From NCBI GenBank assembly GCA_003645735.1, contig QNBQ01000009.1, forward strand, positions 1-14,333: a stretch of 14,333 nt of DNA, given 5' to 3'. Each line of letters begins with the position of its first letter. Positions within the stretch are counted from its first letter, which is position 1. The DNA is from Candidatus Poribacteria bacterium (GTDB taxonomy: Bacteria > Poribacteria > WGA-4E > B28-G17). Below the pieces are notes generated by a model. That model saw only the letters and a list, made by a program, of their open reading frames with translations, was not told where the DNA came from and did not search any database. The position numbers and the translations under genes were made by a program. Below are positions 1 through 7,642 of this stretch, piece after piece.

Positions 1-1878
1 CTCAAGCTGCCCGCCGATATCTCGCTCAGCTTCGGCATCGCCTCCAGCCTGCTGGACGAGGACATCACCTCCCCCTCTAACCCCCTGAAGAGGGGCGGGG
101 CGCTGAGGGTGACGGCCTCAAGGGCGTCGGAGAGGCTCTCCTTCAACTTCCTGGCCAGGTTGACCGATTCGAGCTTCTTCCCCGTCGGCGCCACGCCCTG
201 GGGCAGGATCAGGTCGGATTACGAGAGGGAGTTCGCGATGGAGCGATCGGACGAGGTTCTGATAGAGGGCATCGCCCGCCCCTCCGTCCCGCCCTCCGAG
301 GGCAGATATGAGCTTGAGCTGAGCGCCTCGCCCTTCAAATCGCTGAAGCTGAGGACGACCCTGAGCCGAACGGAGGAGGATTACCCCGACGAGCTGGGGA
401 TGGATTTCGACAGGCTGTTTTGGCGCCAGAGCGCCGCGCTGGCCCATCCATCGCTTCCGACCGTCCTGATAAGCGGGGAGATGGGGCTTGTGAGCAGGGA
501 GGGGGAGAGGGACTACTCGAAGCGGGCCGGCTCGATCGAGATCTCCAAATCCCTCGGCCCCCTAAACGCCAGGCTGATGTGGAGGGGGTTCAGATCTGTC
601 GACCTGAACCCCCGGGACGGGTTCGACAGATCGGCCTCGAGATCGATCGGGAGGGGGGAGCTGGGGATACTGGAGGGGAGAGCCCTGACGCTCAAGCTGA
701 GCTGTGAGCTTGAGGATCTGATGAGGTTCGGGCGGAGATCGAGGGCCGGGACGGCGAGCCTGGAGGTGAGCCTGAGGCGGGGATCGCTCGACCTGAGGGG
801 GGTGCTCTCCAGGAGGAGGTTGAAAGCTGAGGGGGAAAGCTCGACCGTCAACCTGGCGGATATATCGTTCAGATCGTCCATGGGCGAGATAGCGACCATC
901 AGAGGGGGGTATAGGATCGACAGGCGGCTCGCGCCTAAGAGGATCGAGCAGTTCGTGAAGGTTCCGAAAGGGCAGGGCAACTACGTCAAGATAGATGAGT
1001 TCCACTACCGCGAGGATTACCTAGACGGGGAATACATAAAGATCGTCAGGACGATCGGCGATTTCCCCGTCTCCTCGGTCGAGGCCGACCTGAGGCTGAC
1101 CCTCCGCCCGCCGAAGCTGAAGGGGATCTCGCTCGATCTGAGCACGTCGGTGGTCGACGAACAGGAAGAGGGCGACCTTTTCAAGCTCTACACGTTCAGG
1201 AACCTCAGATCGGATCGGACGGTATACGGCAGGATGAGCAACAGGGTCAGGCTCGACCTGTTCCCATCGAGAAAGCTCAGAGGATCGGTGAGCTTCACCT
1301 ATCTGGATTCGCTCAACAGGAGGACGAACTTCCTCTCCCGCAGGCTCAGCCGAAAGGCGCTGAGGTGGAGCTTCGAGTGGGCGATTGGTGGAAAGCTCTC
1401 CGCCTTCCAAAACGGGGAGATCTCCTCCGAGAGGGAGAGGATAGAGGGGGCGACGGCCTCATCGATGATCGAGGGGCGGGAGGGATCGTCCGAGGCGGGG
1501 CTGAGGGTGAGGATCATCAAAGGCGCATACGTGGAGGGATCGTTAAAGCTCGACCGAAACGAGGCCGTCGATAAGCTCCTCCCCGGCTCCCAAACCTCGG
1601 CGTCGATGCTCAGCCTGATCCTCAGGGGCAGCTACCCGCTTGCGGGCAGGGGGAGGTTTATGATATCCTACAGACTCGGTTTCGGCAGGGTCAGGGGGAC
1701 GCTCCCGATAGCCACCTACGACCTTTACGACGGGATCAGCCACGAGGGGACGATCTCGGCCGATTGGTGGCTGCAGACCTTCACGGGGGTCATCCTGAGG
1801 TTCAACTACCGGTTCCTGGCGGCCAAGGGGAGGGGTTTCGATCACAGGGCGGACATGGAGGCGGTGGCCGAGTTTTGA
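1..1878 (+). CDS. Large outer-membrane beta-barrel protein, 3' part (5' end outside window)
   Basis: The reading frame is open from base 1, so the gene starts upstream; an internal GTG at 109 is not a convincing start. The visible 625 residues are made of short amphipathic strands with alternating polar and hydrophobic residues (for example LELSAS, LKLRTTLSR, ADLRLTLRPP), separated by charged turns. The chain ends in Phe (AVAEF), as outer-membrane barrels usually do. Around bases 958-1043 there is a motif with GQGNYVKIDEF and then DGEYIKI. I associate such Gly/Tyr/Asp segments with long envelope proteins of several diderm phyla, from memory only. I do not recognise a named family. A structural or transport role in the outer membrane is inference. 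The stop TGA overlaps the TTG start of the next gene, so the two are probably cotranscribed. Confidence 0.72.
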   Translation, partial: LKLPADISLSFGIASSLLDEDITSPSNPLKRGGALRVTASRASERLSFNFLARLTDSSFFPVGATPWGRIRSDYEREFAMERSDEVLIEGIARPSVPPSEGRYELELSASPFKSLKLRTTLSRTEEDYPDELGMDFDRLFWRQSAALAHPSLPTVLISGEMGLVSREGERDYSKRAGSIEISKSLGPLNARLMWRGFRSVDLNPRDGFDRSASRSIGRGELGILEGRALTLKLSCELEDLMRFGRRSRAGTASLEVSLRRGSLDLRGVLSRRRLKAEGESSTVNLADISFRSSMGEIATIRGGYRIDRRLAPKRIEQFVKVPKGQGNYVKIDEFHYREDYLDGEYIKIVRTIGDFPVSSVEADLRLTLRPPKLKGISLDLSTSVVDEQEEGDLFKLYTFRNLRSDRTVYGRMSNRVRLDLFPSRKLRGSVSFTYLDSLNRRTNFLSRRLSRKALRWSFEWAIGGKLSAFQNGEISSERERIEGATASSMIEGREGSSEAGLRVRIIKGAYVEGSLKLDRNEAVDKLLPGSQTSASMLSLILRGSYPLAGRGRFMISYRLGFGRVRGTLPIATYDLYDGISHEGTISADWWLQTFTGVILRFNYRFLAAKGRGFDHRADMEAVAEF

Positions 1879-2270
1879 GGGGAGCTTACCAACTTCTGAT
1901 CCACCTCGGGGAGCCTAAGAGGATAAAGATAGGCGCGCTGGGGGAATTCCTCTTCCCAAAGGGGTTCTATGTCTACACCGGCAGCGGGATGGGCGGCATA
2001 GAGGGGAGGGTGGCGAGGCATCTGAGGAGGCGGAAAAAGCTGAGATGGCACATAGATTACCTGCTCCAGCACGCCTCGGTGGTGGGGGTGAGGGAGGTGG
2101 AGGCGGGTGAGAGGGTTGAGTGCCGGCTCAACGAGGAGGTCCTGAGCCTTCCCGGCGCCAGGGTGATCGCGCCGGGGTTCGGGTCGAGCGATTGTTCCTG
2201 TCCATCGCACCTCGTTTACCTGGGGGAGGAGCTATGCATAGGGTTAACTTCCTGGCCGTTCCGTTTCTGA
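1875..2270 (+). CDS. DUF123 / GIY-YIG-like small protein
   Basis: A 131-residue protein of the DUF123 family, a GIY-YIG nuclease-like fold best known from archaea and thermophiles, where it also occurs fused to endonuclease III-type proteins. Visible landmarks are GAY (residues 3-5), FPKGFYVYTGSG (27-38) with YTG in the YIG position, R45 and H49 in a basic RVARHLRRRKK stretch, WHIDYLL (58-64), ERVEC (79-83) and the family's Cys-rich end GFGSSDCSCPSHL (101-113). The frame extends further upstream, but similarity to the family begins only at GAYQLL. I therefore chose the TTG at 1875, whose last two bases belong to the TGA stop of the previous gene; a GGAGG lies at 1857-1861. The frame ends 37 bp inside the MFS gene. 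Nuclease activity has not been demonstrated for most members, so a nucleic-acid role is inference. Confidence 0.85.
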   Translation: MRGAYQLLIHLGEPKRIKIGALGEFLFPKGFYVYTGSGMGGIEGRVARHLRRRKKLRWHIDYLLQHASVVGVREVEAGERVECRLNEEVLSLPGARVIAPGFGSSDCSCPSHLVYLGEELCIGLTSWPFRF

Positions 2271-3388
2271 TAGACGTCGTCATAGCGCTGGGGGCGGTCG
2301 TGCTCAACCTGTTCGCCCAGAACCTGGGGGCCACACCGTTTCAGCTCGGGCTTTTGGGGTTTTCGTGGGGGGTGAGCTATGCGATCCTGACGCCTCTGGC
2401 GGGCAGGCTGGCCGACAGGCTCCCCAGGAAACCGCTTATGGGCGCCGGGCTTGCGGTCTACGGGGCTTCCATGTTCGCCTACGGCCTGTGCAGCTCGGTC
2501 AACCAGCTCATCCTGTTGGGGCTGGTCAACGGCACGGGATGCGCCTTCTTCTGGCCCGTTTTCGAGACCTACCTTCAGGGCGGCGATCCCGAGGAGACGA
2601 ACAAGCGGTCAGGCTTGTTCAACATGGGCTGGACGTTGGGGCTGATCGTCGGGTCGGCGCTGGGCGGCTATTCCATGGCCCTCGGCCCCAGATTGGTTCT
2701 GAAATCCCTGGCGCTGCTCGTCTTCATCACGACCGTCTACCTGATGGCGATCCTCAAAGAGGAGGGGGCGGTCGACGAGGCGACCGAACCGGAGCCGAGT
2801 GGGATCATAAGGAGGAAGAAGGAGCCTTTGAAGTTCCTTCACACGGCCTGGATCGCCAACTTCGCCGTCTGCTTCGGCACCGCCATAACCGCCAGCATCT
2901 TCCCGAAGGTCTGCAGGGTGGAGGGGATACCGGACGGGATCATAGGGCTGCTGCTCTCCGTCCTGAACATCGCTCAGGCCTCGACCTTCCTCATCCTCTC
3001 CCGCACGGCGATCTGGCATTACAGGCTCGCCCCCGTGTTCGCCTCGGAAGGGCTTGTCATCCTCGGCCTGACGCTCATCGCCCTCGGGAAGGGGATACCG
3101 ACCTACATCATCGGCATGCTGCTTCAGGGGATAGGGAGAGGGGTGACCTATTCGTCGAGCCTCTTCTACGGGCTGGAAGCCTCCGAATCGAGGGGGGCGA
3201 ACATGGGGGTTCACGAGATGCTTTTGGGATCGGCTTTCACTCTAGGGCCGCTCTTCGGAGGGCTTGCGGCTCAGGCGGAGCTGAAATCGGCCTTCGGGTT
3301 GGGAGCGGGGGTCATAGCCCTGGCCCTCCCCGTTCATCTGAGGATGCTCGCCCGGCGGACGAACCCGATCCGCCGAGCCTCAGGATGA
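2234..3388 (+). CDS. Major facilitator superfamily (MFS) transporter
   Basis: A 384-residue integral inner-membrane protein with the usual MFS length and hydrophobic helices in two halves, joined by a charged loop around residues 175-198. The MFS motif A is visible as GRLADRLPRK (57-66) after the second helix, and NKRSGLFNMGWTLG (123-136) resembles helix 5 of drug/sugar-efflux-type MFS proteins. The substrate cannot be read from the sequence. The start is the ATG at 2234, directly after a very strong GGGGGAGGAGCT ribosome site; the frame also runs upstream but encodes a non-membrane stretch that is the DUF123 gene out of frame. It overlaps the DUF123 gene by 37 bp, which suggests translational coupling. 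Its last 77 bp overlap the convergent gene on the other strand. Confidence 0.9.
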   Translation: MHRVNFLAVPFLIDVVIALGAVVLNLFAQNLGATPFQLGLLGFSWGVSYAILTPLAGRLADRLPRKPLMGAGLAVYGASMFAYGLCSSVNQLILLGLVNGTGCAFFWPVFETYLQGGDPEETNKRSGLFNMGWTLGLIVGSALGGYSMALGPRLVLKSLALLVFITTVYLMAILKEEGAVDEATEPEPSGIIRRKKEPLKFLHTAWIANFAVCFGTAITASIFPKVCRVEGIPDGIIGLLLSVLNIAQASTFLILSRTAIWHYRLAPVFASEGLVILGLTLIALGKGIPTYIIGMLLQGIGRGVTYSSSLFYGLEASESRGANMGVHEMLLGSAFTLGPLFGGLAAQAELKSAFGLGAGVIALALPVHLRMLARRTNPIRRASG

Positions 3389-3962
3389 GGTCGATCTCCT
3401 CCTCCGAAAGATCGGGGGCAAGCATCCTCATCAGCTCCCGGCAGCTTTCCTCCTCATCGACTTCGGTCTCAAGCTCCCCTATCTCCTCGGGTATTCCCAT
3501 CAGCTCCTCCAGCTCGCCGTAGAAAAGCTCGGTTAAATCCCCATCGGTGGGTCGGGGCATATCCTCGGGCAGAACCCCCTCAAGCAGCTCCCAAAGGGAG
3601 GTTTCGGCTTCGGGGGCAGGGGGTTCGCCCGAGGGCTCGAAAGCGGAGATCCGCGCCGGATCGGAGGGGATATCGCCTTCCGCTTCGGAGATCTCAAACG
3701 TGGCCTTGTCAGGGGCGGTTTCGCTTTGGAAAGCTTTCTTTACCCGGCTCGGCGCCCCTCGGAGCAGCGGCGGTTCATCCTCCATCGAGAGGCGGATCTC
3801 CTTTGGCGCAGCCGTCTCAGATCGCTCCCAATTGACCCCGATACACTTCAAAACAGCCTCAACTATGGCCCTCCTCACCCCGCTCATCGCCTCGATCTGG
3901 AGGAGGAGGTATGAAGCGGTCAGTATGATGAGCGATATGAAGGCGAGCCTCAAAGGCCTCAC
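3312..3962 (-). CDS. Membrane-anchored acidic protein of unknown function
   Basis: I do not recognise this 216-residue protein. Residues 5-23 form one hydrophobic segment (LRLAFISLIILTASYLLL) after MRP, either an uncleaved anchor or a signal peptide. A short basic and helical stretch follows (VRRAIVEAVLKCIG), then a Pro/Glu/Ser-rich low-complexity linker (about 45-120), and then an acidic helical region (about 122-195, ELLEGVLPE, LFYGELEELMGI, DLSEEEIDLILRL). The Gly/Ser-rich tail (196-216) lies in the part that overlaps the MFS gene. The start is GTG at 3962, 3 bases after the stop of the PorV-like gene, so it is the last gene of the metG operon. Codon choice looks slightly different from its neighbours, with more GAA and CGN. 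An envelope role alongside the PorV-like protein is only inferred from position. Confidence 0.68.
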   Translation of the reverse strand: MRPLRLAFISLIILTASYLLLQIEAMSGVRRAIVEAVLKCIGVNWERSETAAPKEIRLSMEDEPPLLRGAPSRVKKAFQSETAPDKATFEISEAEGDIPSDPARISAFEPSGEPPAPEAETSLWELLEGVLPEDMPRPTDGDLTELFYGELEELMGIPEEIGELETEVDEEESCRELMRMLAPDLSEEEIDLILRLGGSGSSAGRASSDERGGPGL

Positions 3963-3965
3963 GGC

Positions 3966-4862
3966 TCAAAACTCCAGCGACGATGAGATCCGATGCGAGC
4001 TGTTCTCCACCAGATCGCCCACGGCGACCTGGTAGGCGTAATCCACCCTCAAATGGGACAGCCTCAGCCCGAGGCCGAACGAGAAGGATGAGCCGGGCTG
4101 TATCGCCCCGCCCGAATAAGAATAACCGAACCTGATGGCCCCTACGCCGCCTATCCCCGACTCCAACCCGAGCTTCAACGTCGTCTGATCGGCCCGCTGA
4201 GAAAGCTCGGCCACCCCGATGGTCCCCGAAAGCACCCTCCTCATCGCCGCCTGCTGCACGGCAGGGGCAAGCGATGCGAGCTTATAGGAGATGAAGGCCC
4301 TGGCCAGCGTCGGGATATCCTCCCCCTCCTCCGACAAGGAGGTTTTGGCCGGCAGGGCGTTGTGGAGCGAGATGCCGATCATCAGGTTCTCCGTGGGCGT
4401 CGCCGATACCCCCAGATCGATCGTGAAAGCGGAGGATGAACTTCTGACGATGTAAGGGTTCGATCTCACCGTCTCCAACCCCTCGTTCAACCTCGTCCTC
4501 ATCATTTTGACGGCCACGCCCAGCGAAAAGTTCGCCGCCGGGCGGATCGCATACCCTAACGCGTAGCTCTCCTCCTTGTAAACCCCGTCGGAATCCCTCA
4601 CCAAGCTCAGCCAGAGGCCCAGGGAGGCGAACCTGCCGAAGGGAAGCGAGGCCCTCAAAAGCTCGCCCCTCACCAGGTCGGAGAAGATGGAGGAGTGGGT
4701 GAAGCTCAGGACGAACCCCTCCGCAAGCCCCAGGGAGGCTATCGTGTCGATCGAAGCGCCGCCCATCCCGGCGCTCCTGGCGTCCAGGTCCAGATCCTGG
4801 AACGCCGCCCACCCGGAGGCGCACGACAAACAAAAGACAAGCGCCAGAAAGCGAAGCCTCAT
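3966..4862 (-). CDS. PorV/PorQ-like outer-membrane beta-barrel protein
   Basis: A 298-residue exported protein. Residues 1-19 are a Sec signal peptide (MRLRFLALVFCLSCASGWA, cleavage likely before AFQD); Cys residues are present but do not form a proper lipobox. The mature N-terminus has ARSAGMGGAS (28-37), the signature start of the PorV/PorQ and FadL-like barrels. The rest is alternating strands such as FSLGVAVKMM, FTIDLGVSA, MIGISLHNALPA and FSFGLGLRLS, ending in SLEF with a C-terminal Phe. PorV serves type IX secretion in Bacteroidota, but no other type IX component is visible here and the family is widespread with mostly unknown roles. The ATG at 4862 follows GGAGGTGA and overlaps the tatD stop as ATGA. 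The frame extends upstream of this start, but that part only shadows tatD. Confidence 0.83.
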   Translation of the reverse strand: MRLRFLALVFCLSCASGWAAFQDLDLDARSAGMGGASIDTIASLGLAEGFVLSFTHSSIFSDLVRGELLRASLPFGRFASLGLWLSLVRDSDGVYKEESYALGYAIRPAANFSLGVAVKMMRTRLNEGLETVRSNPYIVRSSSSAFTIDLGVSATPTENLMIGISLHNALPAKTSLSEEGEDIPTLARAFISYKLASLAPAVQQAAMRRVLSGTIGVAELSQRADQTTLKLGLESGIGGVGAIRFGYSYSGGAIQPGSSFSFGLGLRLSHLRVDYAYQVAVGDLVENSSHRISSSLEF

Positions 4863-5656
4863 CCGGTCACCTCCAGTTTGAAAAGCTCGGCGGCGTTTCG
4901 GGAGGTGGCCTCGGCCAGCTGGCTCAGGGGAATCCCCCTCAGATCCGCGATCCTCCTGGCGATGAACCTCACGTAGGCCGGCTCGTTCCGCCTGCCCCGC
5001 TTGTGCTGAGGGGGGAGCCATGGACAATCGGTCTCGATCAGCAGCCTGTCGAGCGGAACCTTCGCGGCCACCTCGCGTAAAACATCGGAGTTGGGATAGG
5101 TCACAGGGCCGGCTATGGAGATGTAGAAGCCCACGTCCAAGCATCTTTTGGCGAAGCCCCAATCGCCCGAGAAACAGTGCATCACTCCCCTCAGGTTCAC
5201 GCCGTAGATGTTGACATACCTTTCGAGCGTGATGATCATGTCCTTGTTCGCCCTCCGGTTGTGGATGATCACCGGCAGGTCCAGCTCGTTGGCCAGCTCC
5301 AGCTGCCTCTCGAAAGCGTATCCCTGCCTGTCGCGCGGCGAGAGATCCCTGTAGTAGTCCAGCCCTATCTCGCCTATGGCCACGACCTTATAGCTGCGGG
5401 CCAGATCCCTGAGCCGGTCGATCGTCTTATCGGTGAAATTCCTGGCCTCGTGCGGGTGGATCCCGACCGACGCATACAGCCCCTCATATCTCTGGGCGAG
5501 CTGGATCGCCGCTTTGCTCGTCGCCATGTCGAACCCCACCACTATCATCCTCAAAACGCCGGCCTCCTTCGCCCTCCTTATCACCCTATCCCTGTCGTTT
5601 GAATATTCGTTCAGCTGGAGGTGGGTATGGGTATCGGTCAGGAAACCGCTCATCAT
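4859..5656 (-). CDS. tatD: TatD-family metal-dependent hydrolase / DNase
   Basis: A 265-residue TatD-family protein, a cytoplasmic TIM-barrel hydrolase with metal-dependent DNase/3'-5' exonuclease activity in characterised members. The full set of expected ligands is visible: H10 and H12 in TDTHTHL, E96 in AIGEIGLDYY, H132 in VIIHNRRA, H160 in GVMHCFSGDW, and D210 in IETDCPWLPP. The length is typical. The start is one of two adjacent ATGs (5656 or 5653) at the stop of metG, the first giving an ATGA overlap; AAGGG lies just upstream. An upstream extension in frame lies within metG and is not conserved in type. metG-tatD adjacency is a familiar arrangement in bacteria (for example metS-yabD in Bacillus), which supports the call. 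The end overlaps the PorV-like start as ATGA. Confidence 0.95.
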   Translation of the reverse strand: MMSGFLTDTHTHLQLNEYSNDRDRVIRRAKEAGVLRMIVVGFDMATSKAAIQLAQRYEGLYASVGIHPHEARNFTDKTIDRLRDLARSYKVVAIGEIGLDYYRDLSPRDRQGYAFERQLELANELDLPVIIHNRRANKDMIITLERYVNIYGVNLRGVMHCFSGDWGFAKRCLDVGFYISIAGPVTYPNSDVLREVAAKVPLDRLLIETDCPWLPPQHKRGRRNEPAYVRFIARRIADLRGIPLSQLAEATSRNAAELFKLEVTG

Positions 5657-7539
5657 CTGACCCTTGTCCCGGGCGGGATATCCCTGTCGAGGATCACAAC
5701 GGCGCACCCTTCCTTGCTTTCGGCGGCGAGTATCATGCCCTGGGACTCAATCCCCCTGATCTTGGCCGGCTTGAGGTTCGCGACGAGGACGAGGGTTTTG
5801 CCGACCAGCTCCTCGGGGGAGTAGCTCTGGGCTATCCCGGCGACGACCTGCCTCCTCTCCGTCCCGATGTCCACCACCAGCTTCAGCAGCCTGTCCGTCC
5901 CCTCGACCCTTTCGGCCTCCAGAACCTTGGCCGCCCTCAGGTCGAGCTTGCGGAAATCCTCTATGGTGATCATCGCCTCCTCCTTGGGTTTGGTCGGCTG
6001 AGGCGTGGCCCTCTCGACCTTGATCCTCGGGAAGAGGGGTTTGGGCTCTCCGAGCGGCAGGCCCGGCTTGAGCCTTCCCCAGCTCTCAAGCGATGAGTAA
6101 TCCTCGTCCATCTCCCCCCTCAGGCCGATCTGCTCCCTTATCTTGAGGGAGGTCTCGGGCATGAACGGGTAGATCATCACCGAGATGAACCTCAGCCCCT
6201 CAAGGCAGTTGTAGATGATCGTCCCGGCCCGATCCCTCGTCCCCTCCTCGGCGGCCAGCCTCCACGGCTCGGTCTGCTGGATGTATTTGTTCAACCTCCG
6301 GACGAAATTCCAGATGGTCTCCAACGCCTCGTCGAAGGCGAGCCGATCAAGCTTCTCGGCGGAGAGCCTGTGCGTCTCGATCGCCATATCCCTTATCTCG
6401 TCGTCGTGCTCCCCGGGCCTGGAGGGGTGCGGGACGGAGTCGAAATGCTTCCTGGCCAGCCCCAGGGTTCGGTTGAGCAGGTTGCCCAGGTCGTTGGCCA
6501 GGTCGGCGTTGTAGCGCGTTATGAAGGCCTGATCGGTGTAGTCGCCGTCTTTGCCGAAGCTGAACTCCCTGAGGAAGAAATACCTGACCGGATCGACCCC
6601 GAACCTCTCGACCAACCCGTCTATGTCGATGATGTTGCCCGTCGTTTTGCTGAGCTTCTTCCCCTCCTTGGTCAGCCAGCCGTGGGCGAAGATCCTCCTG
6701 GGGAGGGGCAGGCCGGCGGACATCAACATGGCCGGCCACATGATCGCGTGGAACCTGAGGATCTCCTTGCCTATGAGGTGCAGGTCGGCCGGCCAATACC
6801 GCTTGAACGTCTCCTCGTCATCCCCGTAGCCTATCGCCGAGATGTAGTTGCACAGGGCGTCCATCCAGACGTAGATCGTCTGGGAGGGATCTATGGGGAC
6901 GGGGACGCCCCACTTAACGGTCGACCTGGAGATGCTGACGTCCTCCAACCCCTCCTCCAACAGGCTCAACACCTCGTTCCTACGGGATTCGGGCTGGATG
7001 AAGTCGGGGTTCTCCTCGATGTGCTTGAGCAGCCTGTCCCGGTATTTGGAGAGGGCGAAGAAGTAGTTCTCCTCCTTGACCCACTCGACCGGCAGGCCGT
7101 GTATCGGGCAGTTTTTGTCCTCATCCAGCTCGTCCTCGTCGTAGAACCGCTCGCATCTGACGCAATACCACCCCTCATAATGCCCCTTGTATATGTCGCC
7201 CGCCTCGTAGATCGCTCTGAAGAACTTCTGAACGGCGCGCATGTGCCGTTCATCGGTCGTCCTGATAAAATAATCGTTCGAGATGTTCAGCTTCCCCCAC
7301 ATCCTCTTGAACTCGGCGGCTATCATGTCGCAGTATTTCTGCTCGGGCATCCCGTGCTCCTTGGCGATCCTCTCGATGTTCTGCCCGTGCTCATCCGTTC
7401 CCGTCAGGAAGAAGACGTCATCCCCGGCCAGCCTCCTGTGCCTGGCCACCACGTCCGCCGCCATGGTCGTGTAAGCGTGGCCTATATGGGGCGGCGCGTT
7501 GACGTAGTATATCGGCGTGGTCACGTAAAACTTGCCCAT
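5653..7539 (-). CDS. metG: Methionyl-tRNA synthetase with C-terminal tRNA-binding domain
   Basis: A 628-residue class I synthetase that charges tRNA(Met) with methionine in the cytoplasm. Visible in order: the HIGH motif (residues 18-21) in PPHIGHAYT; a zinc knuckle with C126, C129, C144 and H147, the CPIH form; substrate-pocket segments LTGTDEHGQN (45-54) and YVWMDALCNYI (223-233); a KMSKS loop written KLSKT (295-299); and a helical anticodon-binding domain (about 335-470). From about 524 there is an EMAP/Trbp111-like OB-fold (IEDFRKLDLRAAKV ... ANLKPAKIRGIESQGMILA) that aids tRNA binding and dimerisation. The start at 7539 follows GGGGAGGGAA; an upstream ATG at 7572 lies about 10 bases from the predicted transcription start and adds residues unlike the family. 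It is the first gene of the four-gene operon. Confidence 0.97.
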   Translation of the reverse strand: MGKFYVTTPIYYVNAPPHIGHAYTTMAADVVARHRRLAGDDVFFLTGTDEHGQNIERIAKEHGMPEQKYCDMIAAEFKRMWGKLNISNDYFIRTTDERHMRAVQKFFRAIYEAGDIYKGHYEGWYCVRCERFYDEDELDEDKNCPIHGLPVEWVKEENYFFALSKYRDRLLKHIEENPDFIQPESRRNEVLSLLEEGLEDVSISRSTVKWGVPVPIDPSQTIYVWMDALCNYISAIGYGDDEETFKRYWPADLHLIGKEILRFHAIMWPAMLMSAGLPLPRRIFAHGWLTKEGKKLSKTTGNIIDIDGLVERFGVDPVRYFFLREFSFGKDGDYTDQAFITRYNADLANDLGNLLNRTLGLARKHFDSVPHPSRPGEHDDEIRDMAIETHRLSAEKLDRLAFDEALETIWNFVRRLNKYIQQTEPWRLAAEEGTRDRAGTIIYNCLEGLRFISVMIYPFMPETSLKIREQIGLRGEMDEDYSSLESWGRLKPGLPLGEPKPLFPRIKVERATPQPTKPKEEAMITIEDFRKLDLRAAKVLEAERVEGTDRLLKLVVDIGTERRQVVAGIAQSYSPEELVGKTLVLVANLKPAKIRGIESQGMILAAESKEGCAVVILDRDIPPGTRVR

Positions 7540-7588
7540 TTCCCTCCCCACCGAAGGATCTTCAGATCTCATGAGCTTTTCGGCTATT

Positions 7589-7617
7589 ATGGTATCTTAG
7601 CGCCGGGGAACTGTCAA
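7589..7617 (-). promoter_or_regulatory. Sigma70-type promoter of the metG operon
   Basis: Read on the minus strand, TTGACA (7617-7612) is followed after 17 bases by TACCAT (7594-7589). The -35 is a perfect consensus and the -10 matches four of six. Transcription would start near 7582, leaving a leader of about 40 bases before the metG ATG at 7539. This also argues against the ATG at 7572 as start. Confidence 0.6.
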
Positions 7618-7642
7618 GCGCAGCCCCGCCTCGAAGGGTTGA

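Noticed and set aside
2365..3522. 385-codon plus-strand frame overlapping the MFS gene
   Set aside because: It is a frame-shifted shadow rich in Arg, Gly and Pro, and lacks the membrane helices seen in the real frame.
3966..5162. Long N-terminal extension of the PorV-like protein into tatD
   Set aside because: The signal peptide begins exactly at ATG 4862 after a strong ribosome site; the extension is only a shadow of tatD.
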